DNA of 60,047 nt from UKL13-2 sp043744255. Its GTDB lineage: Bacteria > Pseudomonadota > Gammaproteobacteria > Burkholderiales > Usitatibacteraceae. A program made the position numbers and the translations under genes. Each line of letters begins with the position of its first letter. Within the stretch, counting starts at the first letter, position 1. Shown piece after piece: positions 34,460-42,395 of the stretch. Where the stretch lies: NCBI GenBank assembly GCA_043744255.1, contig JAYTVA010000096.1, positions 1 through 60,047 on the forward strand. Reading direction: 5' to 3'. The notes under the pieces were generated by a model, which saw only the letters and a program-made list of their open reading frames with translations, was not told the origin of the DNA and ran no database searches.

Positions 34460-35092
34460 TCACGTCTTCTTTTTGCTCTTATGAACGCTGCTGCTAATCC
34501 GATGCACATTCTTCTCGCTCTTGTCACCACGATCCTTCGGCGTCACAAACCCAATCGGTCGTTTCGGTGGATCTGGCGGCGCCATCAACTCCCGCAAGGC
34601 ATCAAACACCTGCTTCAACTGCGCCCGCGTATTTCGGCTGAAGGCATCGTGCTGGATCGCCAGTGCCGCCGTCTTGTCCTCGATTTCGTCCAGCCGCTTG
34701 GCGAGATCACGATGGCTGCCTAGCACCTCGCGCAACTGCACAAAGGCGCGCACCACATAAAGGCTCATCTCCACGGCCCGCCGACTGTTGAGCACCGTCG
34801 CCGCCATCAGTGCCCCGTGCTCGGTAAATACATTGGGTGGCCGCCGGAGTCCCATCTTCGCCGCCGGATTGGACATCACAACCTGTGATCTCCAAAGCGC
34901 AAACTCCTCTGTATTGAGCTGAAACATGAAATCGACCGGGAAGCGATCTTGGTTGCGTCGGACGGCCTGATTGAGCACCCGCGTTTCGACCCCGTAGAGC
35001 TCCGCGAGGTCAGCGTCCGTGATGATCTTGAGGCCGCGCACCATTTGAATACGCGTCTCTACGCGCACCGGCAACACCGTCTTGTTGGCCAT
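34460..35092 (-). CDS. ORF6N domain-containing protein (first copy)
   Basis: This 210-residue protein has an N-terminal ORF6N domain: RIQMVRGLKIITDADLAELY then GVETRVLNQAVRRNQDRFP and DFMFQLNTEEF, ending with PNVFTEHGALMAATVLNSRR. ORF6N occurs in phage antirepressor-like and KilA-N-related DNA-binding proteins. The second half is a charged coiled coil (REVLGSHRDLAKRLDEIEDK), then a basic tail. ATG 35092 lies two bases after the stop of a tiny ORF on the same strand, suggesting coupling. The codons for LWRSQVVMSN form an inverted repeat in the DNA (34869-34895). A prophage or mobile origin is likely, but no other phage genes are present. Confidence 0.82.
   Translation of the reverse strand: MANKTVLPVRVETRIQMVRGLKIITDADLAELYGVETRVLNQAVRRNQDRFPVDFMFQLNTEEFALWRSQVVMSNPAAKMGLRRPPNVFTEHGALMAATVLNSRRAVEMSLYVVRAFVQLREVLGSHRDLAKRLDEIEDKTAALAIQHDAFSRNTRAQLKQVFDALRELMAPPDPPKRPIGFVTPKDRGDKSEKNVHRISSSVHKSKKKT
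34869..34895. repeat. Inverted repeat inside the first ORF6N gene
   Basis: TTGGACATCACA (34869-34880) and TGTGATCTCCAA (34884-34895) are reverse complements at 11 of 12 positions around a three-base centre. The site occupies the same place in the protein-coding frame as the stronger palindrome of the second ORF6N gene at 56948-56974. Confidence 0.65.
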
Positions 35093-35094
35093 CG

Positions 35095-35301
35095 CTATCG
35101 GCCCGGCCTTGCCAGCACGCGGAGCTGCGCGGTTTGGTAATTGGTAATCGTCTGCTGCGGCACACCGATCGTCTTGCCCAAGTGTCGCTGCGACCGGTTC
35201 CATTGCCTATAGCCAGCGGCGATGGGGCTGCACGCTTCGGTAAAGAGATCCAGCTTGCCGTTGGTCACGGTCACGCATTCGCGGTGGTGGAAATTACGCA
35301 T
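35095..35301 (-). CDS. Small helix-turn-helix-like protein of unknown function
   Basis: This 68-residue candidate begins with MRNFHHRECVTVTNGKLDLF and contains SQRHLGKTIGVPQQTITNYQ, which reads like a helix-turn-helix (a Gly-containing turn between two amphipathic helices). It stops two bases before the ORF6N start, which supports a two-gene unit. I do not recognise a family. An upstream in-frame extension to 35445 looks non-coding. The call rests on spacing and the HTH-like segment only. Confidence 0.4.
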   Translation of the reverse strand: MRNFHHRECVTVTNGKLDLFTEACSPIAAGYRQWNRSQRHLGKTIGVPQQTITNYQTAQLRVLARPGR

Positions 35302-35501
35302 TGCTCTAGCCTTCACGAATTCATTTGGTGATAACAGTACATCATAGTGGTGCACCGTCAACCAAGTTGTTTTGTTCGACGCCCGTTCACAGGTTTTCAC
35401 GCGAGGGCAAAAAGCATGGCCCGCCCCCGAGAGGACATTGAGCACCGAGAAGCCGGGATCTTTCTACAGGACAAATGCTATCAAAACCCGAGATGGCCAG
35501 A

Positions 35502-36419
35502 TCATCGAGGTGCTACTTCTCCATTCTCCAAGCGTTTCGCAAACCACCGCAACGCCTTGCCGGTGCGGCTCGCGCGCCACGCGATGCAGAGTTCGCCATC
35601 GGCTCTGGGGATCGCCACCGGTAATATCTTCAGCCGCTTTTGCTTGACTTCAACATCGGCCAGATGCTTCGGCAAATAACCCACGCCGATGCCCGCGACG
35701 TGCGCGGCGATTTTTGCGCGCATGGTGGGGACGGTGAATACGTCCTGCCCCGATAACAAGCCAGAGGTGCGTGGCGGCAGATTGCGCGAACTATCGGCGA
35801 CGCTGACTGCGCGATATTTGAGGATGGTGGCCTCGCTCAGGGGCAATTTTTCGCGCGTGATCGCGTGGCCGGGCGCGGCAACGAAGGCGAACGTGATGCC
35901 GATCAGTGGCAGTGTGGCAAAGCCGCCACCGGGCGGGCTTTCACCCGATGCGCCCACAATCAAATCTGCGCGCTCGGTCACCAGCGCGTCCCAGTTTCCG
36001 CCCAGAACCTCCTCGCTGAGTTTGATGCGAGTGGAAGCGCGATCTTTGGCGCTCGTTCCCGTGTGCGCGGCGTAAAAATCGCGGACCAGCGGGAACATTG
36101 CTTCTGCGCCGAGGATGGTATCGACGGCGATGCGCAATTCGGTTTCCCAGCCGGTGGCGACTTGCTGGATGCGCGCTTCCAGCTCGCTCGCAGCGCGCAA
36201 CAGGTGGCGGCCTTCGCTGAGTAATTCTTGCCCGGCATTGGTCAGGCTCGCGCGATGTTTGCTGCGATCAAACAGCAATACGTCGAGGTCTTGTTCGAGT
36301 TGCTGCACGGTGTAGGTGATAGCCGAGGGCACGCGGTGCAGCTCGTTGGCGGCAGCGGCGAATGAACCTTTGCGGTCAATCGCATCCAAGACTTGCAGCG
36401 CATCAAGGGATAATCGCAT
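35502..36419 (-). CDS. LysR-type transcriptional regulator
   Basis: This 305-residue regulator has the N-terminal winged helix-turn-helix (LDALQVLDAIDRKGSFAAAA then NELHRVPSAITYTVQQLEQD) and a C-terminal periplasmic-binding-like effector domain (about 90-300). ATG 36419 is chosen over an in-frame TTG at 36425. It is divergent from the pirin gene across 108 bases, the classical arrangement in which a LysR protein controls the neighbouring operon and itself. The target is therefore probably the pirin / cytochrome b561 / YceI cluster. The effector is unknown. Confidence 0.9.
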   Translation of the reverse strand: MRLSLDALQVLDAIDRKGSFAAAANELHRVPSAITYTVQQLEQDLDVLLFDRSKHRASLTNAGQELLSEGRHLLRAASELEARIQQVATGWETELRIAVDTILGAEAMFPLVRDFYAAHTGTSAKDRASTRIKLSEEVLGGNWDALVTERADLIVGASGESPPGGGFATLPLIGITFAFVAAPGHAITREKLPLSEATILKYRAVSVADSSRNLPPRTSGLLSGQDVFTVPTMRAKIAAHVAGIGVGYLPKHLADVEVKQKRLKILPVAIPRADGELCIAWRASRTGKALRWFAKRLENGEVAPR

Positions 36420-36527
36420 GTTCAAAAAAATTGAATGAGTAGGTCGAAATTATCCGCTTGAGAATGCGACACGGCAAGGCCATTATGTCGTCAATGAGTT
36501 TGTTGTCGACGCACCAGGAAATTCAAA

Positions 36528-37226
36528 ATGATTGAACTTCGCAAGGCAGAATCACGCGGTTACGCCGATCATGGCTGGTTGAAAAGCTTTCATAGTTTTT
36601 CGTTCGCCGATTATTACGACCCCAAGTTCATGGGCTTCGGCGCGTTGCGGGTGATTAACGAAGACCGCGTGGCAGCCGGCATGGGCTTTGGCACGCATGG
36701 CCATCGCGATATGGAAATCATCAGCTACGTGCTCGATGGCGCGCTCGCGCATCAGGACAGCATGGGCAATGGCTCGACCATTCGCCCCGGTGATGTGCAG
36801 CGCATGAGTGCGGGCACTGGTGTGCGCCATAGCGAATTCAATCATTCCAAAGATGCCACCACGCATTTTTTGCAAATCTGGATCGAGCCGAGCGCGACCG
36901 GTATTCCGCCGTCGTATGAAGAAAAACATTTTGATGTCGCGTCGAAGCGCGGCAAGTTGCGCCTCGTGGCGTCAGCCGATGCACGCGAGGGCTCGGTAAA
37001 AATTCATGCGAACGCGGCGATGTACGCAGGTTGTTTCAATGGCGCTGAGACGGCCACGCTGCGAATTGCGGCAGGTCGGCGTGCCTATGTGCATGTCGCG
37101 CGTGGGCGGGTGAGCGTGAATGGCGCGGCGCTGAATGCGGGCGACGCGGCCAAGCTGGTTGAAGCGAATGAAGTGTCGATTAGTCACGGCACTGACGCTG
37201 AAGTATTGGTCTTTGATCTTTCTTAG
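36528..37226 (+). CDS. Pirin family protein (YhhW-like)
   Basis: This 232-residue bicupin begins with IELRKAESRGYADHGWLKSF then HSFSFADYYDP, the YhhW/quercetinase group. The metal site is GTHGHRDMEIISYVLDGALA, with the His and Glu ligands in the first cupin. Some YhhW-type pirins act as quercetin 2,3-dioxygenases; others are redox sensors. It opens a co-directed run of five genes, with the next pirin 11 bases downstream. Control by the divergent LysR regulator is likely. Confidence 0.88.
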   Translation: MIELRKAESRGYADHGWLKSFHSFSFADYYDPKFMGFGALRVINEDRVAAGMGFGTHGHRDMEIISYVLDGALAHQDSMGNGSTIRPGDVQRMSAGTGVRHSEFNHSKDATTHFLQIWIEPSATGIPPSYEEKHFDVASKRGKLRLVASADAREGSVKIHANAAMYAGCFNGAETATLRIAAGRRAYVHVARGRVSVNGAALNAGDAAKLVEANEVSISHGTDAEVLVFDLS

Positions 37227-37237
37227 CGAGCACAACC

Positions 37238-38122
37238 ATGCGAAATATTGAACGCATCATTCAAGCGCACATTGCGTCGGTCGGCACCTTCACCGTCAAG
37301 CGCGCGCTGCCAGATCGCGCGCGGCAGTCAGTCGGCCCGTGGGTGTTTTTGGATCACTTCGGCCCGTTTCGTGTGAAGCCGGGCGAAGACGGCGTGGGCC
37401 CGCATCCGCATGCGGGCATCGAGACCGTGACCTATCTTTTTTCGGGGCGCAATGAACATCATGATTCAGCCGGACATCGCGGTATCGTCGGCCCCGGCGG
37501 TGCGCAGTGGATGACTTCCGGCCGTGGCATCGTGCACGCGGAATATCCGCGCCCAGAAAACGAAGCCGAGATGACGCAGCACGGCATTCAGTTATGGACA
37601 ACGCTGCCACGCGCGCTGAAAACGATGGAGCCGGGTTATCAACGCATTGATCGTGAGGCGATTCCGGTGGTAGAAATTGATGGCGCAACGGTGCGCGTGA
37701 TTGCGGGTAGTTTTGCCGAAACCCCAGCACCGGCGCGGGTTTTGATGCCCACACTGCTGTGGCATGTGACGATTGCGCCGCACAAAAAATTTAGCGCTAC
37801 TATTGCGCCGGGCTACGAATTGGCGGCGTATGTGATTGCTGGCACCGGTGCGTTTTCGGCAAATGCGCAGCGCGTCGGTGAGGCGCAGTTGGTGGTGTAT
37901 GCATACGAAGATGCGGGCGTCGAGATTGAAAACGTCAGCGCACAGCCGCTGGATTTAATGTTGCTCGGCGGTGCGCCCGCCGAAGGCCCGCTGATTTTTC
38001 ACGGGCCGTTTGTAATGAATACGGTTGAACAAGTACGCACCGCCGAAAAAGCCTACATGAGTGGACGGATGGGGCATTTGGATGACGTCATTGAGGAGAC
38101 CGGCAATGCAAGCAAGCAATGA
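37238..38122 (+). CDS. Pirin family protein
   Basis: This is a 294-residue pirin with the N-terminal metal motif GPHPHAGIETVTYLFSGRNE (His, His, Glu ligands) and the conserved DHFGPFRVKPGEDG and GGAQWMTSGRGIVHAE blocks. The C-terminal cupin ends with GPFVMNTVEQVRTAEKAYMS. It is longer than the preceding pirin and belongs to a different subgroup, so the two are not recent duplicates. Its stop overlaps the cytochrome b561 start by 17 bases, implying translational coupling. Confidence 0.88.
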   Translation: MRNIERIIQAHIASVGTFTVKRALPDRARQSVGPWVFLDHFGPFRVKPGEDGVGPHPHAGIETVTYLFSGRNEHHDSAGHRGIVGPGGAQWMTSGRGIVHAEYPRPENEAEMTQHGIQLWTTLPRALKTMEPGYQRIDREAIPVVEIDGATVRVIAGSFAETPAPARVLMPTLLWHVTIAPHKKFSATIAPGYELAAYVIAGTGAFSANAQRVGEAQLVVYAYEDAGVEIENVSAQPLDLMLLGGAPAEGPLIFHGPFVMNTVEQVRTAEKAYMSGRMGHLDDVIEETGNASKQ

Positions 38123-38654
38123 ACGGTACGGCAACACCGCCATTGCCTTTCACTGGCTGCTGGCGTTGATGATCACTGCCTCGTTTGCGCTAGGGCTTTA
38201 CATGGCTGACCTGCCGTCATCGCCGTGGCGGCTAAAGCTCTACAACTGGCACAAGTGGGCCGGGGTAACGATTCTCGCGTTATCGGCGGCGCGGCTGCTG
38301 TGGCGGTTGAAGCATCCTGCGCCTGCGCTACCCGAGACGATGCCCGCATGGCAGCGCCGTGCCTCGCATATTTCGCATTGGGCCTTGTATGCCGCGTTCT
38401 TCGCGGTGCCGTTAACCGGTTGGGCGTATAGCTCGGCGGCGGGGTATCCGATTGTGTGGTTCGGGATTCTCCCACTGCCGGATTTCGTGCCGAAGGATCG
38501 TGCGTTGGCGGAGTCAATTAAACCGTTCCACGGCATTGCTGCAAAGGCCCTGGCCGCGGTGGTGCTGGTGCATATAGCGGCGGCGTTGAAACATCACTTC
38601 GTGGATCGCGATACCGTCCTTGCGCGGATGATCCCACGTTCCAAAACTTTTTGA
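38106..38654 (+). CDS. Cytochrome b561 family protein
   Basis: This 182-residue inner-membrane di-haem cytochrome b has four helices. Likely haem-ligand His residues are in FHWLLALMIT, YNWHKWAGVTILAL, HISHWALYAAFFA and VLVHIAAALKHHF. Such proteins pass electrons between quinol and periplasmic partners. ATG 38106 follows GAGGAGA and lies within the end of the pirin gene. YceI proteins, two of which follow directly, bind polyisoprenoid or quinone-like lipids and are often encoded beside cytochrome b561, so a joint quinone/redox role is plausible. Confidence 0.9.
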   Translation: MQASNERYGNTAIAFHWLLALMITASFALGLYMADLPSSPWRLKLYNWHKWAGVTILALSAARLLWRLKHPAPALPETMPAWQRRASHISHWALYAAFFAVPLTGWAYSSAAGYPIVWFGILPLPDFVPKDRALAESIKPFHGIAAKALAAVVLVHIAAALKHHFVDRDTVLARMIPRSKTF

Positions 38655-38668
38655 TTGAGAGTGGCATC

Positions 38669-39238
38669 GTGCAAATTCGATTGAGTAAGGTGACATTGGC
38701 GGCTTTGTTGATCGGTGCAAGTACAGTCGCGCTCGCGCAGCAAAAACTCATTCCCGCCGAGAGCGAAATCAGCTTCGTCAGCAAGCAACTCGGCGTGCCC
38801 GTGAGCGGCAGTTTCAAAAAATTCAGCGCAGAAGTTGCCTTCGATCCAAGGAAACCGGAGACGGCAAAAGTCAGCTTTAACATCGATTTGTTGAGTACTG
38901 ACATTGGCAACGCGGAAACCGAAGCCGAACTCAAAAATCCAGGCTGGTTCAACTCGGTCAAAATGCCGCTCGCGACGTTTCAATCGAGCAGCGTGAAAGG
39001 GCTCGGCAGCGGCAAGTTTGAATTCGCGGGCAAGCTCTCGATCAAGGGCGCGACACAAAATATCGTGGTGCCCGTGAACATCACGCAGACGGCGGGCAAG
39101 ACCCGTGCTGTTGGTGCATTCACGCTCAAGCGCCTCGATTTCAAAATCGGCGACGGTGAATGGAACGATGTCACCATCGTCGCGAACGAAGTTGTCGTTA
39201 ACGTAAAACTAGCACTGACCGGGATTCCGCCGTTGTAA
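38669..39238 (+). CDS. YceI family periplasmic lipid-binding protein (first copy)
   Basis: This protein of about 189 residues has a signal peptide (LSKVTLAALLIGASTVALA) and the YceI lipocalin-like beta-barrel (ESEISFVSKQLGVPVSGSFK; NPGWFNSVKMPLATFQSSSV). YceI proteins bind long isoprenoid or amide lipids in a hydrophobic pocket. I choose GTG 38669 with GAGAGTGG upstream, since the earlier TTG at 38651 would put Glu into the signal peptide n-region. It follows the cytochrome b561 gene at once. Confidence 0.85.
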   Translation: MQIRLSKVTLAALLIGASTVALAQQKLIPAESEISFVSKQLGVPVSGSFKKFSAEVAFDPRKPETAKVSFNIDLLSTDIGNAETEAELKNPGWFNSVKMPLATFQSSSVKGLGSGKFEFAGKLSIKGATQNIVVPVNITQTAGKTRAVGAFTLKRLDFKIGDGEWNDVTIVANEVVVNVKLALTGIPPL

Positions 39239-39278
39239 TTCCCTCATTTTATTTTTCCACTGTACGAAAGGTCTGTAA

Positions 39279-39857
39279 ATGAAACAACTGTTCAAACCAC
39301 TCGCATTACTCGCCCTCGCCATGGGTGCTACCACCGTCGCGAATGCCGAAAGCGCCATCTATGCGATCGAACCGACGCACACGTTCGTGATGTGGGAAGC
39401 CAAGCATTTCGGCACCTCCACCAGCCGTGGCCGCTTCGACAAAAAATCTGGCTCAGTCACCATCGACCGCGCCGCCAAAACCGGCAAGGCCGAAATCATC
39501 ATCGATATGAATTCGATCAGCACCGGAACGGAGGCGTTCGATAAACATCTGCGCAAGGACGATTTCTTCGGGGCAGAAAAATTCGCAGAAGCAAAATTTA
39601 TCGGCACCAATTTCAAATTCGACGGCGACAAAGTGACTGAAGTCGCAGGCACCTTGACCATGCGTGGCAAGACCAACCCGGTCACGCTGAAGGCGAACGG
39701 CTTCAACTGCTACGACCATCCCTACATCAAGCGCCAAGTGTGTGGCGGCGATTTTGAAACCGTCATCAAACGCAGCCAATACGACGTCATGTTCGGCCTG
39801 CCGGGCATTCCCGACGACATCAAACTGACCATTCAGGTTGAAGCGATCAAGCAGTAA
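39279..39857 (+). CDS. YceI family periplasmic lipid-binding protein (second copy)
   Basis: This is a 192-residue YceI protein with a signal peptide (PLALLALAMGATTVANA). The core YAIEPTHTFVMWEAKHFGTS, SRGRFDKKSGSVTID and GTEAFDKHLRKDDFFGAEKF is closer to the classical E. coli type than the preceding copy. ATG 39279 follows GAAAGG. Two divergent YceI paralogues side by side suggest two lipid ligands or two redox partners. It ends the cluster; a repeat-rich gap follows. Confidence 0.9.
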   Translation: MKQLFKPLALLALAMGATTVANAESAIYAIEPTHTFVMWEAKHFGTSTSRGRFDKKSGSVTIDRAAKTGKAEIIIDMNSISTGTEAFDKHLRKDDFFGAEKFAEAKFIGTNFKFDGDKVTEVAGTLTMRGKTNPVTLKANGFNCYDHPYIKRQVCGGDFETVIKRSQYDVMFGLPGIPDDIKLTIQVEAIKQ

Positions 39858-39915
39858 ACCCTAGTATTGGCGGGCATTTCCACATGGTTCCGCTCTAGCC
39901 CCTCACTGAATTTAG

Positions 39916-40018
39916 CCCCTCTCCCTTCACGGGAGAGGGGTTGGGGAGAGGGGTGTAGTGGGGGTTTCGCACGGCATGCCGTGCGCCCGCTACACGGCTG
40001 CCCGACGCAACGGGCAGC
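39916..40018. repeat. Cluster of three extragenic hairpins/palindromes (REP-like)
   Basis: Three symmetric elements lie within about 100 bases. CCCCTCTCCC (39916-39925) pairs exactly with GGGAGAGGGG (39931-39940). CGCACGGCATGCCGTGCG (39968-39985) is a perfect 18-base palindrome. GCTGCCCG (39997-40004) pairs with CGGGCAGC (40011-40018). The first two are strings I know as recurrent extragenic elements in proteobacteria. They may end the YceI transcript, although no T-tract follows. Confidence 0.65.
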
Positions 40019-40072
40019 GCGCCCTGCAAGGAATCGTGGCGCAATCACAACACGTAAATTAGGCGCTCAACA

Positions 40073-40645
40073 ATGCCCCAACCAGCCATCCTAGCCTTCG
40101 CAGGCAGCAACCGCGAACAATCCCACAACCGCAAAGCCCTCGCACTCGCCGTCGCAGGCGCGCGTGACGCCAGCGCACAAGTCACCGTCGCTGACCTGCG
40201 CGACTACCCTATGCCGATCTACGACGCCGATCACCACGCCGCCGACGGCCTGCCCGCAGGCATGCTCGCGCTACGCAAGCTCATGCTGGCGAACAACGGC
40301 CTGTTAATCGCCAGCCCCGAATACAACGCGTCGATCACACCGCTATTGAAAAACACCATCGACTGGCTCTCGCAATCGGTCGATGGCGCGAGCGGCTCAC
40401 TGCCGTTTCAAAACAAAGTTTGCGGCCTGCTCGGCGCATCGCCCGGCGCATTCGGCACCATCCGCGCGTTGCCGCACGTGTCATACATCCTCTCGAATCT
40501 CGGCACATTCGTGTTGCCAGTGGTGGCCGTGCCAAACGCAGCCGAGCTACTGCACGCAGACGGTAGCGTCAAGAATGAGCGCGCCGCTAAAATGCTGCAT
40601 GCGCTGGGAGCAAGTGTGGCCAACACCGTTGCCAAACTGGGCTGA
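40073..40645 (+). CDS. NADPH-dependent FMN reductase family protein
   Basis: This 190-residue flavodoxin-like oxidoreductase has the FMN phosphate loop FAGSNREQSHNRKALAL near the start and the family block LLIASPEYNASITPLLKNTI then DWLSQS. Relatives (ChrR, YieF, azoreductase-like) reduce quinones, chromate or azo dyes with NAD(P)H. It lies downstream of the pirin / b561 / YceI cluster but is separated by a repeat-rich gap, so it is probably transcribed on its own. Confidence 0.87.
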   Translation: MPQPAILAFAGSNREQSHNRKALALAVAGARDASAQVTVADLRDYPMPIYDADHHAADGLPAGMLALRKLMLANNGLLIASPEYNASITPLLKNTIDWLSQSVDGASGSLPFQNKVCGLLGASPGAFGTIRALPHVSYILSNLGTFVLPVVAVPNAAELLHADGSVKNERAAKMLHALGASVANTVAKLG

Positions 40646-40784
40646 TAGTCTGGCGCTATCGTTTCTGTTCAAAGGTTTCATTGGCGGTCGCGGGTTATTT
40701 TTGCGAAGCTAATGGCACCCCGAAGACCGCGCACCTGTAAGCTAAATAATTTTTCTGCAATTTTTTTCACCACGAAAGGCCATC

Positions 40785-41162
40785 ATGGCAACCCTCGAAC
40801 TCACCAAAGAAAATTTCAACCAAACCATCGAATCCGGCAAGACCGTCATCATCGACTTCTGGGCACCGTGGTGCGGCCCCTGCCGCGCGTTCGCACCGAC
40901 GTTCGAAGCGGTGTCAGAACAACATCCCGATGTCGTGTTCGCCAAGATCAACACCGAAGCCGAACTCGAACTCGGCGGCGCATTCAACATCCGCTCCATC
41001 CCAACCCTCATGGTGTTCCGCGAGAAAGTTATTCTTTTTTCGCAAGCGGGGATGTTGCCGAAATCGGGGTTGGAGCAAGTGGTGCAGCAAGCGTTGAGTG
41101 TGGATATGGTGAAGGTGCATCAGGAGATTGCGGAGCACGAGAAGTTGGGGGCGGCGACTTAG
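40785..41162 (+). CDS. Thioredoxin
   Basis: This 125-residue protein has the classical active site FWAPWCGPCRAFAP (Cys30 and Cys33) and the cis-Pro loop RSIPTLMVFRE. It reduces protein disulfides in the cytosol. There is no zinc-binding N-terminal domain, so it is not a TrxC (Trx2) type. The C-terminal tail (about 105-125, MVKVHQEIAEHEKLG) is longer than in E. coli TrxA. ATG 40785 follows GAAAGG at a good distance. It seems monocistronic. Confidence 0.9.
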   Translation: MATLELTKENFNQTIESGKTVIIDFWAPWCGPCRAFAPTFEAVSEQHPDVVFAKINTEAELELGGAFNIRSIPTLMVFREKVILFSQAGMLPKSGLEQVVQQALSVDMVKVHQEIAEHEKLGAAT

Positions 41163-41290
41163 TGCGATAGCGTTGCTGATTCAAACCAGTGTCTGCACTT
41201 TGTGCAGCGCAGGCAGTCTCAGAGGCTTCTCTCCTTGGAGAGAGGGGTGCGCGAGCACAGGTCTGCAGACATGAAGTCGGTGTCAACAGT

Positions 41291-41328
41291 TTGACAAACC
41301 GCTTGTAATAGTCCCATTATGGGACTAT
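41291..41328 (+). promoter_or_regulatory. higBA promoter with embedded operator palindrome
   Basis: TTGACA (41291-41296) is a perfect -35 box; CATTAT (41315-41320) is a plausible -10 box after 18 bases. ATAGTCCCA (41308-41316) and TGGGACTAT (41320-41328) form a perfect inverted repeat around TTA and cover the -10 box. This is the expected place for HigA to bind and repress its own operon. Confidence 0.7.
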
Positions 41329-41337
41329 CATTACTAC

Positions 41338-41640
41338 ATGCGAATAATTTCACTTTCAACGTTGAGGAATTTTTGGGAATTGCACCCGGAATATACAGAC
41401 GTGAAGGACCAATTATTAGCGTGGTATCGGCATACATTAAAAGCAGATTGGGCGACGCCAGCCATGGTCAAGCGCGATTTTGGCGCAGCCAGCATTCTGC
41501 AAGATGGTCGCGTCGTATTTAATGTTGCTGGCAATAAATACCGGTTAATTGTTTGGATCAATTACCCTTACCGCGTTGTTTATGTCCGCTTTGTTGGAAC
41601 GCATAAACAATATGACAAAGTAGACGCACAAACAATTTAG
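41338..41640 (+). CDS. higB: HigB-type toxin (mRNA interferase)
   Basis: This 100-residue toxin of the HigB/RelE-like fold begins with MRIISLSTLRNFWELHPEYT. It contains AWYRHTLKADWATPAMVKRD, then FNVAGNKYRLIVWINYPYR and VVYVRFVGTHKQYDKVD, which are the HigB_toxin (PF09907) blocks. Such toxins cut mRNA on the ribosome. The toxin-first gene order is typical of higBA. The stop codon is part of the region providing the antitoxin ribosome binding site. Confidence 0.9.
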   Translation: MRIISLSTLRNFWELHPEYTDVKDQLLAWYRHTLKADWATPAMVKRDFGAASILQDGRVVFNVAGNKYRLIVWINYPYRVVYVRFVGTHKQYDKVDAQTI

Positions 41641-41649
41641 GTGGCAAAA

Positions 41650-42015
41650 ATGGAAATCAAACCAATACGAACCAAGGCCGATCACAAGGCGGCTTTGAAA
41701 GAAATCGAGGGTCTGATGATGGCCAAATTTGGCACGTCTGCGGGCGACCGCTTGGACGTCCTGGTGACGCTGGTAGAGGCTTACGAAGCTAAACATTTTC
41801 CGCTTGATTTACCCGATCCTGTTGCGGCGATCAAGTTCAAAATGGATCAGGCGGGGCTAACGATAAAAGACCTTGAGCCGATGATAGGGCGCAGCAATCG
41901 AATCTATGAAATTTTTAATCACACCCGCCCGTTAACACTTGCGATGATTCGGAGACTGCACGTGGGACTGGGCATTCCGGTGGAAAGTCTAATCAAAGAG
42001 TACAGGTCGGCGTAG
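41650..42015 (+). CDS. higA: HigA-type antitoxin
   Basis: This 121-residue antitoxin begins with MEIKPIRTKADHKAALKEIE and has a C-terminal helix-turn-helix (AGLTIKDLEPMIGRSNRIYE; LTLAMIRRLHVGLGIPVESL). It neutralises HigB and represses the operon through the palindrome upstream of higB. ATG 41650 is preferred over GTG 41641 because AGGTGG sits five bases before it and family members begin with this sequence. Both genes look intact. Confidence 0.88.
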   Translation: MEIKPIRTKADHKAALKEIEGLMMAKFGTSAGDRLDVLVTLVEAYEAKHFPLDLPDPVAAIKFKMDQAGLTIKDLEPMIGRSNRIYEIFNHTRPLTLAMIRRLHVGLGIPVESLIKEYRSA

Positions 42016-42395
42016 CCAAAAAACTGATGTCAATATCAAGATGAGTTTGAAATACGTGATGCGAGCCAGCTCGAAGGTTGGGCAAGGTTCATCTGCCCAG
42101 CATCGGTGATCGTGCCGCAGCCGATGTTGGGCAAACGATGAAGCCGTTCACCCAAGCTACAAGCTATTTTCATCCGCACCCTTCGACCGGAGCATGGATT
42201 GTCCGTGCGCGCCTTAAGCCGGGAACGAGTGGCAAAGATGAAATTCACGCGATGCACGCTAAAGAATTGGTGCTGTCATCTGCGTTGTAGTTTTCCCGAA
42301 TTCGCCCGCACTCACCCCCGTGCAATGTCCCGACCAAATTGCGCAATATTGGATAAAAGTCGCGACTTTTGTCCAATATGCACCACAATGGTCGA
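42016..42395. other. Gap between higA and the ATPase pseudogene
   Basis: These 380 bases contain no gene that I can support; several open frames of 65-95 codons on both strands have no family resemblance or start signal. The right end carries a long palindrome (42346-42379) just before the ATPase start codon. Confidence 0.45.
42346..42379. promoter_or_regulatory. 34-base operator-like palindrome before the ATPase gene
   Basis: ATATTGGATAAAAGTCG (42346-42362) and CGACTTTTGTCCAATAT (42363-42379) are reverse complements at 16 of 17 positions with no spacer. It ends 16 bases before the ATG at 42396, so a bound dimer, or a hairpin in the mRNA, would block expression. Confidence 0.65.

Noticed and set aside
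42036..42290. Open frames on both strands between higA and the ATPase pseudogene
   Set aside because: No family resemblance, no start signal, and partly formed by the palindrome.
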